A DNA stretch of 64,000 nucleotides from Streblospio benedicti (lineage: Eukaryota; Annelida; Polychaeta; Spionida; Spionidae): the NCBI GenBank assembly GCA_019095985.1, contig CM032664.1, positions 25,038,978 through 25,102,977 of the forward strand. Direction: 5' to 3'. The notes beneath the pieces were generated by a model. It saw nothing but the letters and a program-made list of their open reading frames with translations, was not told the origin of the DNA and ran no database searches. Below are positions 44,816 through 58,253 of the stretch, in pieces; the stretch's first letter is position 1, and each line of letters begins with the position of its first letter. Made by a program: the position numbers and the translations under genes.

Positions 44816-45710
44816 TAATTTTTTTGGTGGTGAAATCAAGGATACTATAGTATATCAATATACTATCCTTGGTGAAATGAAAGTACATGTACGCGGCTAT
44901 GTGTTACGTTGCTACGTCTTACGTACGTTGTAGAAAACGTCCTCAACGTTATGGCATTTTACGTTTGCCATTTACAGGTAAACATCAAAAACAAAATATG
45001 AAATTTAAACTGAAAATATATTAATTTAAACTATATAAGGTATTTATTCCATTATTTCAGTAGCTGATACAAATATAATGCATCAATTTCAACCTATGCT
45101 ATAAGTTAAAAAAGTATTGGTATTAGACCTACATATTAAAAGAAATTATTGCAGAATAGCAGCCGCATCTTGACGTGTCAAGCCCACGACGGGTCTTATA
45201 ATATTAGTTCTTATATATATTATCAGTAATTAGACCACTGTTATACTTTCAATACACATAAAATCATCACCACACACGGTTAGATTACACTTGCAAGTAT
45301 AATCAACACAGAGTCCATATTTAGATGGTAATAAACGTTCAAACACAAAATTGCTTGAGTAGGTCCTATAATTCTATATTTTCTAGAGTATTAAAGCCGA
45401 GGTTTACCGCCCCAAGCACCTCGACCACCACCTCCACACTCACAAATGGATTATGATTTCTGAAAGTCAGCAGTTTCATCACTAATATTCTTGGTTGTCA
45501 AACAAGGTGTCTACACATAATGTCATTAGAAAATGTAACTCTAATTCCTTACGCTACTCTCGAGATATTTTATGGAGACGATTATTCTTTATTTTCAGCT
45601 CAACGAGACATTTTGCTTCGCAAGTCAGCATCAACCAGCAATAAGAATACCTAGTTTTCTGAGAGTGAAGGGGTAAGTGGAGACTACCCCACAGTGACAA
45701 CTGGCGGGCC

Positions 45711-48651
45711 ATGGTTGGGATGCATCTGATCTGGCCATTTTTGGCAGCTGTCGTGACGACACACGTAGCTGGTAGCAGTCATAACCATTTCTATGTGAAT
45801 GTGCGCTCACCGACGCAAGTTAGTGGGAGAAAAGGCGAGACAGTCAGTGCTGCCTGTTTATTATCTACCAACGTGACCGATCTCTACTTGAGGTGGACCA
45901 AGTACATTCCAGGACGCCCACACATTGATCTCTACGAGTATGACAATAGACCTGGTGGCGTTGATGCCTCAATGAACATTCCAGCGATCGATCGCTACTC
46001 TCGAATAGGCTGGAATCTGAAAATCACAGATTTGGACCGCAAAGACGAGGGTCGGTTGTGCTGCGAAATACGAGCGGTCGCAGACGGGAATGTCAGGGGC
46101 AAAGCTTGTACAGACGTGAAAATGCAAACTGCATATACAAACACATTTTTTTCAGTGCCCTCTGAGTTCGAAGGCTGTAGAAGAACAAGTTCGGTCCCAC
46201 CAACACCGAGAGTTTACACGAGTAATTCAGATTACGTATTGTCCCCTGGTTACGATTCTGGGTCGTACCCTAGCAACATATCATGCATCTTCATGATTCG
46301 AGTGCCCCCGTGGAAGCACCTTAAACTAATTTGGATTATTTTTGACGTCGAAAAGAGAGTGGATGACACTGATTGCTCTCTTGATTATATACGACTTACC
46401 TTTAAAAAGAATAAGAATAAGTTTTCACAGAAGTACTGTGGAAACAACAATGCCATAGGCCTACTGCCCGTAAACATAGCTGATAATGAAGTGGTCGTTG
46501 AGTTTCATTCCAACGACGTAATTGAGAAGCAGGGCTTTGTCCTGCTTTATATTAGCGAAGATACGAATCACGCGTGTACCTCAGGAGAGACCATTCACAC
46601 GAGAAGGGGTGGCACCATTACCTCGCCCGGCTTTGGTGACGGCAGCACGTACCCTCAAAACGCCCGCTGCATGTGGCTCATCATCGCAGAGGCCGGAAAC
46701 TCGATCAAGCTCCGCTGGACGCACATGGCCATTTCATCAGTGATGAACTTCTGCGTGGACTCGCTGACGGTGAAAGAGGAGGATGCTCAAGATGTAAAAC
46801 TGTGCGGTAACACGATTCCCGAACAATACCTGTCTTCTTCCAGCAGAGTCCTACTGCTGTTTGAGAGCATGAAATTCTCTCCCCCTGGCACTGGATTCAG
46901 GGTTAGTATCATGCACATGTATATAGTAAATAATGCTAATTATGCTAAATGTTATGAAAATGCCATTAGGACAGCAAGCAAAGTTGGGAAGGTATAATAT
47001 GTAGACGCACACTGGTAATGTTTATTAGAAAACGAAAATTATAAGGAGCCTTGTATATTTTAAGTATATCCCTATATCACTTTTAATGTGAAAGTATATA
47101 CATAAAAGTACATGTACATTGTGTAGTGTATGAAAATTAAGCATTTTGATTATGTACAGATGCTCCAAATTCATATGAGCCCAAATGTTTTATGTGACAC
47201 ATCATTAAGAATATAATAAATTATCTATGTTTTTATTGGCGCTTACTACAACTGAATCTCCACTTTGGGTTCCAGCTGGAGTACACAGTCGCAAGTCAAC
47301 AATTGTCCTCACTCGAGGCGTCTGGCAGTATGTTTATACTTAAGGAACCGAGCGGCACCTTCATGGCCCGCGCAGATCGCCGCCCGTGGCGGCAGCGGCG
47401 TTACCTCATGTGGATGATTCACGTAGAAGACGACAAGGCCATTGCGGTGACGTTTGCGAGCTTCACGGTACTTCCCGCTGCCTCGTCTTGCTCTCAGGCC
47501 GCTATGACCGTGTACGACGGCACCTCTGAGGACAGTCCCGTGCTGGGCACCCACTGCGGCAAGCTCAACTCTTTCCAGCACACCAGCTCAGGGTCGCGTC
47601 TTGCCGTCGTCCTCGAGATGAATGAGTCTGATACCGAGGGGCGCTTCCTGGCTGAGTATGTTACTGTGGAGCGGCGAGACGGCGGTGCCGGCGTCTGCGG
47701 CGTCCCTCACTTTGCCATGAAGACCAGGCACCAGCTGAAGGTGCTCAAGGAGATGCCCATCCCCCACTACTCCAGAATCGTGGGTGGAGGCGACCCGAAC
47801 CCCAACTCGCTGCCCTGGATGATCAACGTGCTGCACTATGGAGGGCCACGATGCGGGGCCGCGCTGCTCGCGCCACGCTGGGTCGTCACCGCCGCGCACT
47901 GCTTCCTGTTCTTCATAAACGAGACGGTGGACGAGTTCCAGCTGCGCGCTGGGGACCACATGATGCGCCAGCGCGAGGGCACGGAGCAGCTGGTGGCGGC
48001 GCGGCGTATTTACCGCCACCCGGACTACGTGTATCCAGATCACGAAGGCGACATCGCCCTGGTCGAGCTGGAGACGCCGCTCAAGTTGAACGAGTTTGTG
48101 CGGCCGGTGTGTCTGTCACAGCAGGAGCCGCCCGCCGCCGGCACGTGGTGCGTCACTTCCGGCTGGGGAGTGCTGGGCGCCGAGAGAGGACGCTCCAACA
48201 CGCTCCAGCAGGTACGTACAACAGCAGTTTACTTTATATGATTTGATTGCTAGACTTTGAAATTGAGTGTTGGCACGATAAGCGAGTCTCTGAATATAAA
48301 GAGCACAAACAAATCCTTTGCTAGTCTCACGCGCACCCACTGCACTTGCTTCAGGTGTACGTGCCACTGATGCGTGACACAGACTGCCGCCGCTACTACG
48401 GCACGAAGAAGCCGCCCAAGAGGGTGTCGGCCACCATGATGTGTGCGGGCGCGGAGGAGGGCGGCATAGACGCGTGCAAGGGCGACTCGGGCGGCCCGCT
48501 CGTGTGCTACCGCGGGACGTGGACGCTGCAGGGCGTGGTCAGCTGGGGCTCGGGGTGTGGCGACGAGCAGGCGCCAGGGGTGTACACGCGCCTCACTGCC
48601 TTCTTACACTGGATCAACCAGACGACTGGCGGGGAGGTACCCATACACTAG
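45711..48651 (+). CDS. Secreted Ig-CUB-CUB-CUB-trypsin serine protease
   Basis: Exons 45711-46901, 47276-48211 and 48355-48651 join in phase 0 into 807 residues. Order: signal peptide (1-22), V-type Ig domain (about 25-140; Cys, Trp, then DEGRLCCE), CUB1 (about 155-285), CUB2 (about 290-400), CUB3 (about 405-530) and an S1 protease. The activation site is SRIVGG with Ile565. The triad is His605 (TAAHC), Asp656 (DIAL) and Ser754 (GDSGGP). Asp six residues before the Ser (DACKGDSGG) plus the WGSG and PGVYTR loops predict trypsin-like cleavage after Arg/Lys. A TTTATTTTCAG acceptor at 45598 suggests a separate 5' UTR exon. The domain set resembles complement and ovochymase-type proteases, but I do not know a named protein with this exact order. 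It looks intact. Confidence 0.92.
48355..48651 (+). CDS. Last exon of the CUB protease, with the catalytic Ser
   Basis: Encodes the protease C-terminal half: CAGAEEGG, the GDSGGP motif, VVSWGSGCG and PGVYTRL, then the C-terminal helix HWINQ and TAG. The acceptor is TTGCTTCAG at 48346-48354. GC content is very high compared with flanking DNA. Confidence 0.92.
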   Translation: MYVPLMRDTDCRRYYGTKKPPKRVSATMMCAGAEEGGIDACKGDSGGPLVCYRGTWTLQGVVSWGSGCGDEQAPGVYTRLTAFLHWINQTTGGEVPIH

Positions 48652-50109
48652 CAAGGGGGCGGGGATGGGGTGGAATTGTGGGGTTGGAGGGTTGCAGCAA
48701 GTCAAGACATGGACGGTTTAGTGAACTTTGACGTATCGTTTAATATTCTATTAGATATCACATTGTAATGATTTTTAAACTGTTTTATTTGTTGCCTGCT
48801 AGTGTATACGTAAGCCTACACGTTGCTTATTACACACGTTCTTATATTTTAGTAATTGTTGACAAAAGAGGCACAAGTTACAGACAAATATGCATGCACG
48901 GTTTTCTAATAACCGCAACAAATGATATTTCTAATAGTTTTGTCATCATGAAACACAGAAAACTCTGGGTTATGTCATTGTATTAAAATAAGTAAGATAC
49001 CATAACTTTGATAATATTTCTAGTTACCCTTCTACAAGAACAAAGTTGATTCTATAAATCATACATAGAATACAATTAGTGTGATGAAATTAGCTATGTT
49101 ACGGTTTTGATTTTATCTATTTTAAGTCTCGTCTTTATATTTGAAAATAGGAGAGGTGTATGTCCTGCAGCAAACACATACATGTATCGTGTTCAATTCA
49201 TTAGCGTACCCATGATAGTTAATCACTGCATTATCATAAGCCATTTTATTAGGTGATTTATTTGCAATGGAAAAGGCATTGTTCACTGATACTGGGCTTT
49301 TCAGAACAAATATTGTTTTGGCTAAGCATTATCTTTAAGACCCCCAAGATAANNNNNNNNNNNNNNNNNNNNNNNNNNNNNNNNNNNNNNNNNNNNNNNN
49401 NNNNNNNNNNNNNNNNNNNNNNNNNNNNNNNNNNNNNNNNNNNNNNNNNNNNTATTCAACAATTAAATTGCTATATTGTTTTCGGCAATTCTATCGGATG
49501 TTTTTGTGCGTTTGTTGTCAATTGGAATAAAATTATTTTGACTCAAATCACATAGTTATGATTAAACTATAATGCTACTAACACTGCCTACAATACTGTG
49601 ATAACATTAGCGCTAAAATTATCAGAATCTTCAGAGTCTAGCAGAATTTTTAAATGGTGAAACAGGACAACATATTTGCCGGGTTTAAAGATCGAAGGCG
49701 TCGACAATATGTAAACCAAACGCCGTCTGTTGTGACACTTATTGACACTGAGGCAGCGGGAATTTTATGCTCCATAAACATGTAACAGGATCAGTACCAA
49801 CGTACAACAAATAAAAGCATTTTTTGACGGGTGTTTCATGACAATTCAATGGATAACCATTCACGAGAAGTCAATCTATGAGTGTACATTGTACTGATAT
49901 TGCTGTATGAAAGGACACGCGTCAATTGACAACAAACAGATCAAGACTAGCTTATTAATCACAAAAATACTTAAAATCCATGTACATAAAATAATATAGA
50001 AATTCAAGTGCTGAATATGATTGGGATATAGTTTCTATTCTATAGAAATGTTGAGAATGTATAAAAAAGATATCCAAAACCTCACATTAATTTGCTGTCT
50101 TTTTTCCAG
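48652..50109. other. Inter-gene stretch with scaffold gap
   Basis: AT-rich, with N run 49353-49452. The next gene must have an upstream exon (signal peptide, ending in phase 1) that was not recognised here and may lie in the gap. No other feature is seen. Confidence 0.5.
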
Positions 50110-53100
50110 TTTCCGTCCGAGTATCCCTGAATGGTACTGGTCACGTAGCGTGCGGACTGACAGGCGATGACGTCACAAAGTATCACGTGGACTGGTAATG
50201 TGTTTCTGCAGTGATCAAGGGTTTGACGATGGGGATTACTACAATATTGTCTAAATATGGATTTTCACATGAACTTAGTACCGGCAGAGAAAGAGGTTGT
50301 GTGCGAGGGAGAAGGGGGCATACCGGCGAATGGCTGATTCCCTTGTGAAAGTTGTGCAAGCATAGCAATATTTCATAGTGCCGTAGCTCATCCAAATAAG
50401 TACTAAAAGATGTTGTGTGAAAATTCTAATTTGTATTATTAGTAGTGTATTGATTAACAATGACCGCGTGCAGGTACGTTCACACGGATGAGAGTGGCGC
50501 TTTTGGTCACCATATAAAAAAGCATCACGGCCGCCTGCTGCCACTCCCACACAAGATGACGTCATCGTGCAAGCGCCAGGGGGCCAAGGTTAGTAACGGT
50601 CAGCAAGAGGCCCACAATATGACCTCTTTAACAATCAAACCAATCAAGCCAATCATAAGCCTGTATTAGGTTATTTCCTGGCTGTTGTTCACCAGACGGC
50701 GCCAGCAGGTGCAGTTCCAATATCTGATGTATTTAAATTGGCGTATAAAAAGTTCAAAAGTTCAGCTGTTTTAGTTTTGTTTACGATATTTCACAATAAA
50801 ACTATGACAGCCTAGTTAAATGAACAATTTTCTTATTAAAGCATAGAGAAACATGACATTGTCGTGTTTGCACTGAAAAAACACCAGCTTACACATTGCA
50901 CGGTGACATTTATCCATCAGTCGACAATTACATTAAAATAAGAAAGGTGAACATTCAATAGTGAAATAATTCATTGACTAGATCATGAGTTTCTTACAGG
51001 AAATATGTAGAGTGTGGCAATATTCTGAATCTATTTTTTCTCCATCGCAATGATGCAGTACACTTGTTGTGTACGTCACAAGTCACACGATCATCATGAA
51101 GGCCACAGAAACTGCGGGGCTCTCTACGTGGAACAGTATAAAGCCTGCAAGATCCCTTCGGGTAAGTATAACATTGAAATCAAAATGACATATGATTTTC
51201 TCCACATCTGATTGAAACTACTAGCTCTCATTCTGCTAGCTTTTCTAGCGACTAGAAATGTACACATACACACAACCATACAACATTTGATTGACAAGGA
51301 CTTTCTATTTAATTTCACCATGGCTCATATAAAGCAATACATCGAGGCAGACATATTACATTTACAATACATCCATGTTTCCAGCGCCGTGTAAGATAAA
51401 CAAGAAAGGCGCAGAGTATTCCGGGCGTGTGTCCAAGACACGCTCTGGCCGCACCTGCCAGCGCTGGGGCCAGCAGACACCTCACAGTCACACGCGCAAT
51501 GATGCCGCAAAGTTCCCTGACGAATCTCTTGTGGATGCTGCCAACTACTGTCGTAACCCTGACAACGCGTCTGAAGGGCCCTGGTGCTACACCATGGACG
51601 AAAATACGCGTTGGGAGTACTGCGATGTGCCCCTCTGTCCCGGTGAGCACTGGCTGTGCCTGTCTTTTTCAGTGTGTATTGTTATGTAGGTGGTTACGTT
51701 TGCAGTGCAATAAAGAGCGTCGATATTATTTATTCGTTTGTTCTCGCTCAACAAAGTAATCATGGACAGTCGTGCAAAGTGTCACCCATGCCCGCCGTAA
51801 TTATGCACTTGAGCTGTTGATTGTCATGACAATGGACTGGCCCATCAAGGATTTCTCAGAACCGGAGAAACAAATCACACCGATACCCTGTGAGCCCAGT
51901 ATTGAATGAGCATTGATCATGAAAATATAGTCTACCATGAAACATATAGTATTTTACACTTTTAGGGTTTCAGAAGTCCCCAATGGATAACAGTGAAAAT
52001 GGAATTATAAGAGTCGACCGTCACCTGCGTCTGACGTGTCAAGCTGCCGACCCCAACGCAACTGTAGAGTGGTACAGGTGAACATACAATACAGCTATTT
52101 CTCCCTCAATAGTTCAATAGTATGATTGCATACAGTCCTCCCTATTTGATATATATGGTAAACATAGATCTAACTCTGTATTAATTGATAAGAATCATCT
52201 AGTTTCGAGTGAAGCCAATTATGATCAATTATCCAAACAACCTCCAGCAGTTCACTGTTCAGCCCCTTAATTAAAAGAAGGTTCACCGTGGGTAGACTGT
52301 TATGGATAAAACTGAGGATTTCCAGTGAATCACGGTAAAAGCTGAGGAAAATGGCAGAAATGGCAAGGTTTTAAAGTAAGATCAGTAATAATTTGGACAA
52401 AACGACCAAGAAAAAAAGGTAATATATATTTCTAAGTATGTGCAGGGAATGCGGGAGTATTCAAGGTTTATAGAACTTCTTTCAAATTCGTTCTACGCCT
52501 CACAGTTTACTCACAGTCGCTCGCACAAATTTCAACATGCAAGATTTGCTTCATTTCTAGTGCACAAGATTGATGTAAATTCAATGAAGTCTACATTATA
52601 AGTCAACATTATCCACATAAATAAGAAATATGCTCCTCTAACTGTATCCATGCCAAGTGGCATGAATATTGTAGATCTAGTTTTTTTAGCTATGGCCAAA
52701 TCTTTGTAAATTTTTATCCACCTTGTTTCCTGAGAAAAATGCCTCCTCAGTTTTTACCGTGATCTGAGCTCTGGATAAAAATTTACAAAGATTTGGCCAT
52801 AGCTAAAAAAATTCCAGATGATCAGAAATATAAATATATGAGAGATCTCGGTTCTAATATGGATAACAAACCATATGAATTCATGTACTACACAATATAA
52901 TGTTACTGATATAAATCAGTAAATATTCCACAATATTCTATCACCATTATCATTGTTATGATTTTTTACATTTTACAGATGTATTGCGTGTTTTTTTTAA
53001 AGCTTCAACTTGGATGCTTAAACACGCCACATGAGAATTAAGCTTTTTATCCATGTCATTTTAATGTACCACTTGTACTAACACCACATTTTACGCATTA

Positions 53101-56100
53101 CAAAAATAGTACGTGTATAAATACAGTCAGTGAACACTTTCAGTAATATGAAATTGTTTTAAAAACTGATTTGATGTAGTAATATAAGTTTGTTAACAAA
53201 ACCTTATCACCATCCTCACATCTATTCTTATAAAATTGTTAACAGTAATTAAACATTTAAAAACAACTATCAGAAAATCTCATGTTGCAGGGATCTGGCA
53301 CACAATTTATACATGACACTGCTCACCACCAATTTTAATACATTGACTTCTCAAGCTTAAAGTTTGTCCATTTGAAAATTTGAACATACCACATTGAGAA
53401 AAAAATGTAACATCCATTACCTAATAAGAGCAGCAATATATATATGATTGTATAGATTATTAACATGCATCTTTTTTTTACCTTCACTATATTCTGATTC
53501 AACTGAATTTTCAATATTTATTCTTCATTATAATTCTTCATCATAATAACTCATGTTGGTAGTATATCTTAAGAACTGCCCGAGCTAACTGCATCCCCAT
53601 TTTGAGGAAAATTGTCGGCTTTGACCACGCGTACGAATTTGGAAAAAAATTACGTAAATATTTCTTTACAACTATAAATTTCCTTTTATATAGCTAGTTT
53701 AGCAATTATATTAGGTGCACAAAAAAGACAGCCAACTGCAAGCTGCTTTTTACAGAAAAGAAATATCTTAAGAACTGCCCGAGCTAACTGCATCCCCATT
53801 TTGAGGAAAATTGTCGGCTTTGACCACGCGTACGAATTTGGAAAAAAATTACGTAAATATTTCTTTACAACTATAAATTTCCTTTTATATAGCTAGTTTA
53901 GCAATTATATTAGGTGCACAAAAAAGACAGCCAACTGCAAGCTGCTTTTTACAGAAAAGAAATATCTTAAGAACTGCCCGAGCTAACTGCATCCCCATTT
54001 TGAGGAAAATTGTCGGCTTTGACCACGCGTACGAATTTGGAAAAAAATTACGTCAATTAATAATCCTAGCATGGAGACACACATAAAAAGTTCAAACAGG
54101 GACCTTGGCAGACCACTAATATTCTTTCATATTGTGTTCTCAGAAACGGTGAGCGTCTTTACGCGGGGCGTCGACTGGTCGTACGTCGCTTCACGGCGGC
54201 GAACGCTGGGAACTACACGTGCCGGGTGTACAGCGGCGCCCTCTATCTCCACGAGGCGGGGGCGGATGCGCAGCAGACGTGCTACACGGAGCAAAGCGTG
54301 TACGCGTTGCCCAGAGGTAGAGCACTTACATCTTTCGCATACTGTATCCAGCCTTTTACATAGACCATCATAATGCTCACTGCATGAGTCATGCTTATCT
54401 TTCATCCCTGCCTGCTCCCATTCACCAGGCAACATTCGGTTTAGCAGGATTTACATTCTAGCTTGCCATTAAGCTATTTGAAATAAATCGTTTGATGTAA
54501 GGAGATATTGAAAGACTGACCGCATCTTACTGTGTATAGTTTATTCGAGGCGGGCTGTTATTGTATGGTATAACATAACATAAGTTAAAGAAGAATCAGA
54601 TAATAGTTTGTAGTTACGGGATGTAACGTTCAATGAGGCACATGGCGCACACTGTGATTACCATACATTTTTTGTCTGTAAGCCCACACCCAAGTAACTG
54701 CGGTTTTGTCTTTTTTTTTTATCAGATTGCGGCGTCTGGGATCAACAGAGTAACGTAAGTGTTAACTGATGTAGCCAGATGAGGGTGTGGCCAATTTGCT
54801 TGTGTGGTTACTGGCTAACGGTGCTTCAACAGTTTCACGGTGTACGGGTGTTTTGCAATGTTGTGCACAGCCGATTTTGTGGACAAATGTTAAAACATTC
54901 ATATTGATGCCAGAGTGGTATAAATTTGGCCGGATCAAGAAAACAATGCCGTCAACCGACAGTATTGTTTTAGCAGACGAAATAGAGTATTCAAATTTTG
55001 TGGGCCAAAATAATACGTTATTACCTGCTAAGAATGTTGCTATTATGCATTATCAACTACAGATATAATCCATCTAACAGTTGACCCGTGATAGGTCTTC
55101 TCAGTCTATAAGTTACAATAAATTATCGTTTATTTGTACAATTCCTATCATTAATGCTCACAACACCGTACGATTTGCTCGCAACAACGTTTTACAATCC
55201 CAACAATTAAGTGATTTGTCCAACACCGTGAGACAGGTGAAGCACACTGAGTCACACAGATAAAATGGATTGGAATTGGTGTGGATAGAATTGTATACAT
55301 TGAGAACTGCAAAGAACAATGCATGGGGCTCAGTATCAAAACTGTATCAAGACTACCAGTGGCTGTTTTACATTATGGGAGTAGGTTATGCATGTAGGTT
55401 GACTTTCTGTCATCATGGAGATTTCGGACCACACACATGGGCCATAGGTTTTACAGGAATATTAAAGACTAATTAGAGCACACAATTTACATTTTTCTAT
55501 AGTATTATGATTTAGCTGAATAACTGTACCTGTCAGATCATAAACATTGATCGTAGATAAAAATATAGTACACTTGTGTACATACATTCCCATCGTCATA
55601 TCTCACGGCTATATACGCAGATGATACATTCCTATATTGTGGTAAACCGATGTGATATACACTGATGTGGTTGTGGTTTCTACTAGTAAATGCAGAGAAT
55701 ATGGGCGTGGTGAATTCTTTGCAATCAACGCCACTGTTACAGGACACCGATTCTAGCATTTTTCTCTACGCTTCCCGAACTTTATAGATAATGTACGTTC
55801 CGTCTCTTAATTTTGGAGTGTGTAATTTTGGTGTCATTCCCCATAAAAATAACCAAGTGTCAAATACCAGACGCGGGCTGGGAAGGCTTGCCCCCCCCCC
55901 CCCTTCTGGCCAAGCTTGTCATCATTTTGACCGGATCCTGGACCCGATGGGACTCTGGTGCTGCAATCGGGCTCCCACTTTCGGGAAACTATGGGTCTAC
56001 CAACATGTAGTTGAATGTACAATAACTTAGAAAATCGAAATGTTGTAGCATAACGACATTTTTTGTCACCAGCCGGACCACATGCCGTGGAGTGTTATAC

Positions 56101-58218
56101 TGCGAAACAAGTGGACCCTCGAGGAGTACTGCAGAGGCTCTATAGTACACGAGGATTGGATACTAACGGCAGCGCACTGTCTAAAAGGTAAGGTGCATGA
56201 GACCAACACGGCACCAATCATTGTCCCTCGTCCTGGTGAGCAAATTACCAGTGTATTAGAAGAGGTGTATTCTATTATGTGCACTATTTATATAAAAAAA
56301 AATCGGCGTATATATTTATAGACTAGCAATTGGTATGGCAAAAGATGTGTTTTTGTTTTTCCGTTAAAGATAGATTTTACTTATCTATGTGTTAGTAATT
56401 TCAGTTATTCACAGACCACTTGATATTTGAAACCCCGGGGTGGGTGGGAGTGGGGGTTGGGGGGCTCTTCCAAAGTTGGATTGGGTAAATATATGCTTAG
56501 CAGAAAGAGCTCCGATTTTGAAATGACAAAATATCTGAGACCCCTTATTTCTTGGTAGCCCAATCGCTTAATTTCTCTAAATCTGAAAGCAAAGATCCAC
56601 ACTTTTGCAAAAAGGTGAACTGAAGCAAGATGATATTTTGTTGTTGGAGCATACCTACCCTAAACAGATGCAGATATATAGTGACTTCTTTACAGTTTAA
56701 CTTGAAGAACAACTAGCCCAGTTGGCAGAAGTGAAAGAGTGACTAATAATTGTTTTCTCCAATGATTAACTGATTTTGTGTTCTTCCGGTTGCACACTGC
56801 TCCATGGTACCTGCACGTAAAATAGGTACAGGTCAGGCGAGTAATTAGCACGTGTGCACTACAGTAGGAAATGCTGTATGCAGCCAGAGTTTTATGCTCT
56901 CCAAGGGGTTCAGAAAGGTAAAACGTTGAGTCAAAGACCCCAATGGCCTGGTTCAAGTGAGTCGACTGAGCAGTACAGCTCCTGGATAGTATACTATAAA
57001 CGTTGACATTTACATTTGACATTTACAATTAACTGATGTTTTACAGGCGAGATGGCTTCCCGTCTGCGCGTGGATCAGCATCACGTGACCAACATCCAGG
57101 TGGTGCTGGTTACGGGGCAGGGGACGCTGCAGAGGCACGTGACGGGATACGCCACGCATCCGCATCACACGCAAGGGTGAGGGAGGAATGCTTTTGTAAC
57201 CAGTTTAAGCATTGAAAGTGATTTCACCAGTAATGGGGTATCGGAGGTCGATGACATGTCAACGATAAGCGCTGATAAGCGCTGTATAACATACAACCAC
57301 AGCAATAACATCAGATACTGATACGTTTATTTAGATGAGCTCTGGTGAGATACTGAACATCTACAAGGTAGCGGGTGAAAACATAATGACCAATTATTAA
57401 ATAAATGCACGCTTATTAGTCATTGTTTTTAACTGGGATTAAATGTCGGTAAAGCCAGGTAATTACATAAGATCTTATTTTACTGATAAATGTAATATAT
57501 GAAGCGTAACCCAATAACCAGGGTAAATCAAACTTCATTTCGTCTCTTGCAGCCGTTTCGCTGCAGATGTGGTGCTCCTCCGCCTCGGTTTCCCGTTCGC
57601 CTTTGGTTCCCAACTAACGCCCGTGTGTCTGCCTCGTGACAACGTCGAGCAGCAGTTTTTGTTACGTGGCGGACGTGCGGAGGCCGTGCTTGACAGAGGC
57701 TACAGCACGGGCGGCCTCTCTGTGCAGGTGAGAATGATGGTGAAAGCAACCGGGGTCGGGTGAAAATACATTTTGCGGAATGTTTATTTGCGTCTAATTA
57801 TGACTGGGTGTTTATGGCATGTCTATGGACTGTATCGTAATTTCACGATACTAGTTAAAACAAAACATTATTTCAATCATTTAGTTAATAATGTTTGGCA
57901 ACACACATTAGAACGTTTGTAGACGTTTGTCATAGCCTATATATTGTGAGATTGTCAGTTGTAATTTATTGATGTACTACTGATGAATACACAACGTACT
58001 TGTGTGGATTGTATCCATGGTCCTGGAAATGTTGTTAATTCTTTGTATAATTCGATGATAAACATAATGCACTCTTGTCTTTCAGCCTGAGTCTGTTTGC
58101 GGAAGCGAGAAGCATGCTGAATATGACCCGGACATAATGTTATGTGCTAACTCATCGAAGAGGTAGGTGAAAGGAATACCCTTTACCTAATCTATAACAT
58201 AGGCCTGCCCCCCCCCCC

Positions 58219-58253
<35 letters not shown>

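Larger units (their letters stand above)
43741..45598. other. Intergenic stretch with repeats
   Basis: Contains a dispersed repeat (44491-44620), a tRNA-like SINE piece (about 44640-44860) and a CAATATGGCGG-type word near 44140. No gene is seen. Confidence 0.45.
52078..54143 (+). other. Intron within Ig2, with hairpin and 199 bp tandem repeat
   Basis: Holds the hairpin at 52681-52811, a related fragment near 52305-52360 and the tandem repeat at 53564-54053. Otherwise AT-rich and non-coding. Confidence 0.6.

Noticed and set aside
47588-48246. Several long alternative frames across the CUB protease
   Set aside because: All overlap the S1 protease exon in other frames; high GC suppresses stops. 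Only the frame with IVGG, TAAHC and GDSGGP is real.
48652-50109. Signal-peptide exon for the kringle protease at 48768
   Set aside because: The frame starts with a hydrophobic stretch but has no matching phase-1 donor, and it continues into AT-rich low-complexity sequence.
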